A stretch of DNA of 5,332 bases from an uncultured Ruminococcus sp. (GTDB lineage: Bacteria; Bacillota; Clostridia; Oscillospirales; Acutalibacteraceae). The DNA lies in contig CACZPV010000024.1 in NCBI GenBank assembly GCA_902783065.1, positions 1 to 5,332 of the forward strand, written 5' to 3'. Below, piece by piece: positions 5,332 through 5,332 of this stretch (positions are counted from its first letter, which is position 1; the number at the start of each line of letters is the position of its first letter). The position numbers and the translations under genes are program-made. The notes under the pieces are model-generated. The model worked only from the letters and a program-made list of their open reading frames with translations, made no database searches and was not told where the DNA came from.

Positions 5332-5332
5332 T

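Noticed and set aside
1..5332. CRISPR arrays, tRNA or rRNA genes, transposase genes, attachment sites, T-box or other recognisable riboswitches.
   Set aside because: None found by reading both strands; an argS leader, if present, would lie beyond the right edge.

Overview
The window reads as chromosomal DNA from a low-GC Firmicute, most likely an anaerobic Clostridia member of the Ruminococcus/Oscillospiraceae type. The basis is strong AAGGAGG-type ribosome binding sites, AT-rich spacers, a Firmicutes-style arginyl-tRNA synthetase (HVGN and KLSKR signatures) and a DUF1934 gene directly in front of argS. The genus is an inference. All supported genes lie on the minus strand, so the transcription order runs from high to low coordinates.

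From the right edge: a perfect 14-bp palindrome (5301-5331) and a ~127-bp dispersed repeat (copy B, 5169-5295) precede a DUF1934 beta-barrel gene (4670-5134). That gene overlaps argS (3019-4704) by 35 bp. After an 83-nt spacer with a hairpin comes a 370-residue protein (1823-2935) resembling the start of cobalamin-dependent methionine synthase (MetH): a homocysteine-methyltransferase-like barrel without the zinc cysteines, then only the beginning of a pterin-binding domain. Next is a ~111-bp second copy of the repeat (copy A, 1665-1775), bounded by 11-bp terminal inverted repeats. A 79-residue small membrane protein (1388-1627) follows, closed by a strong intrinsic terminator (1274-1318).

The ~670-bp spacer 715-1387 holds that terminator, a pair of inverted arms around it, a weaker terminator-like hairpin, a GC-richer block of unknown nature, and a good sigma-A promoter for glgB. 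Only the first 238 codons of glgB (glycogen branching enzyme) are in the window (1-714).

Functionally, DUF1934-argS looks like a translationally coupled housekeeping pair; the MetH-like and membrane genes may be read from the same direction; glgB is a separate transcription unit. The most interesting observations are the repeat, whose two copies sit at almost the same distance upstream of two unrelated start codons and carry remnants of one short reading frame, and the zinc-less MetH-like protein. No complete undescribed system (defence, CRISPR, transposase) is visible.
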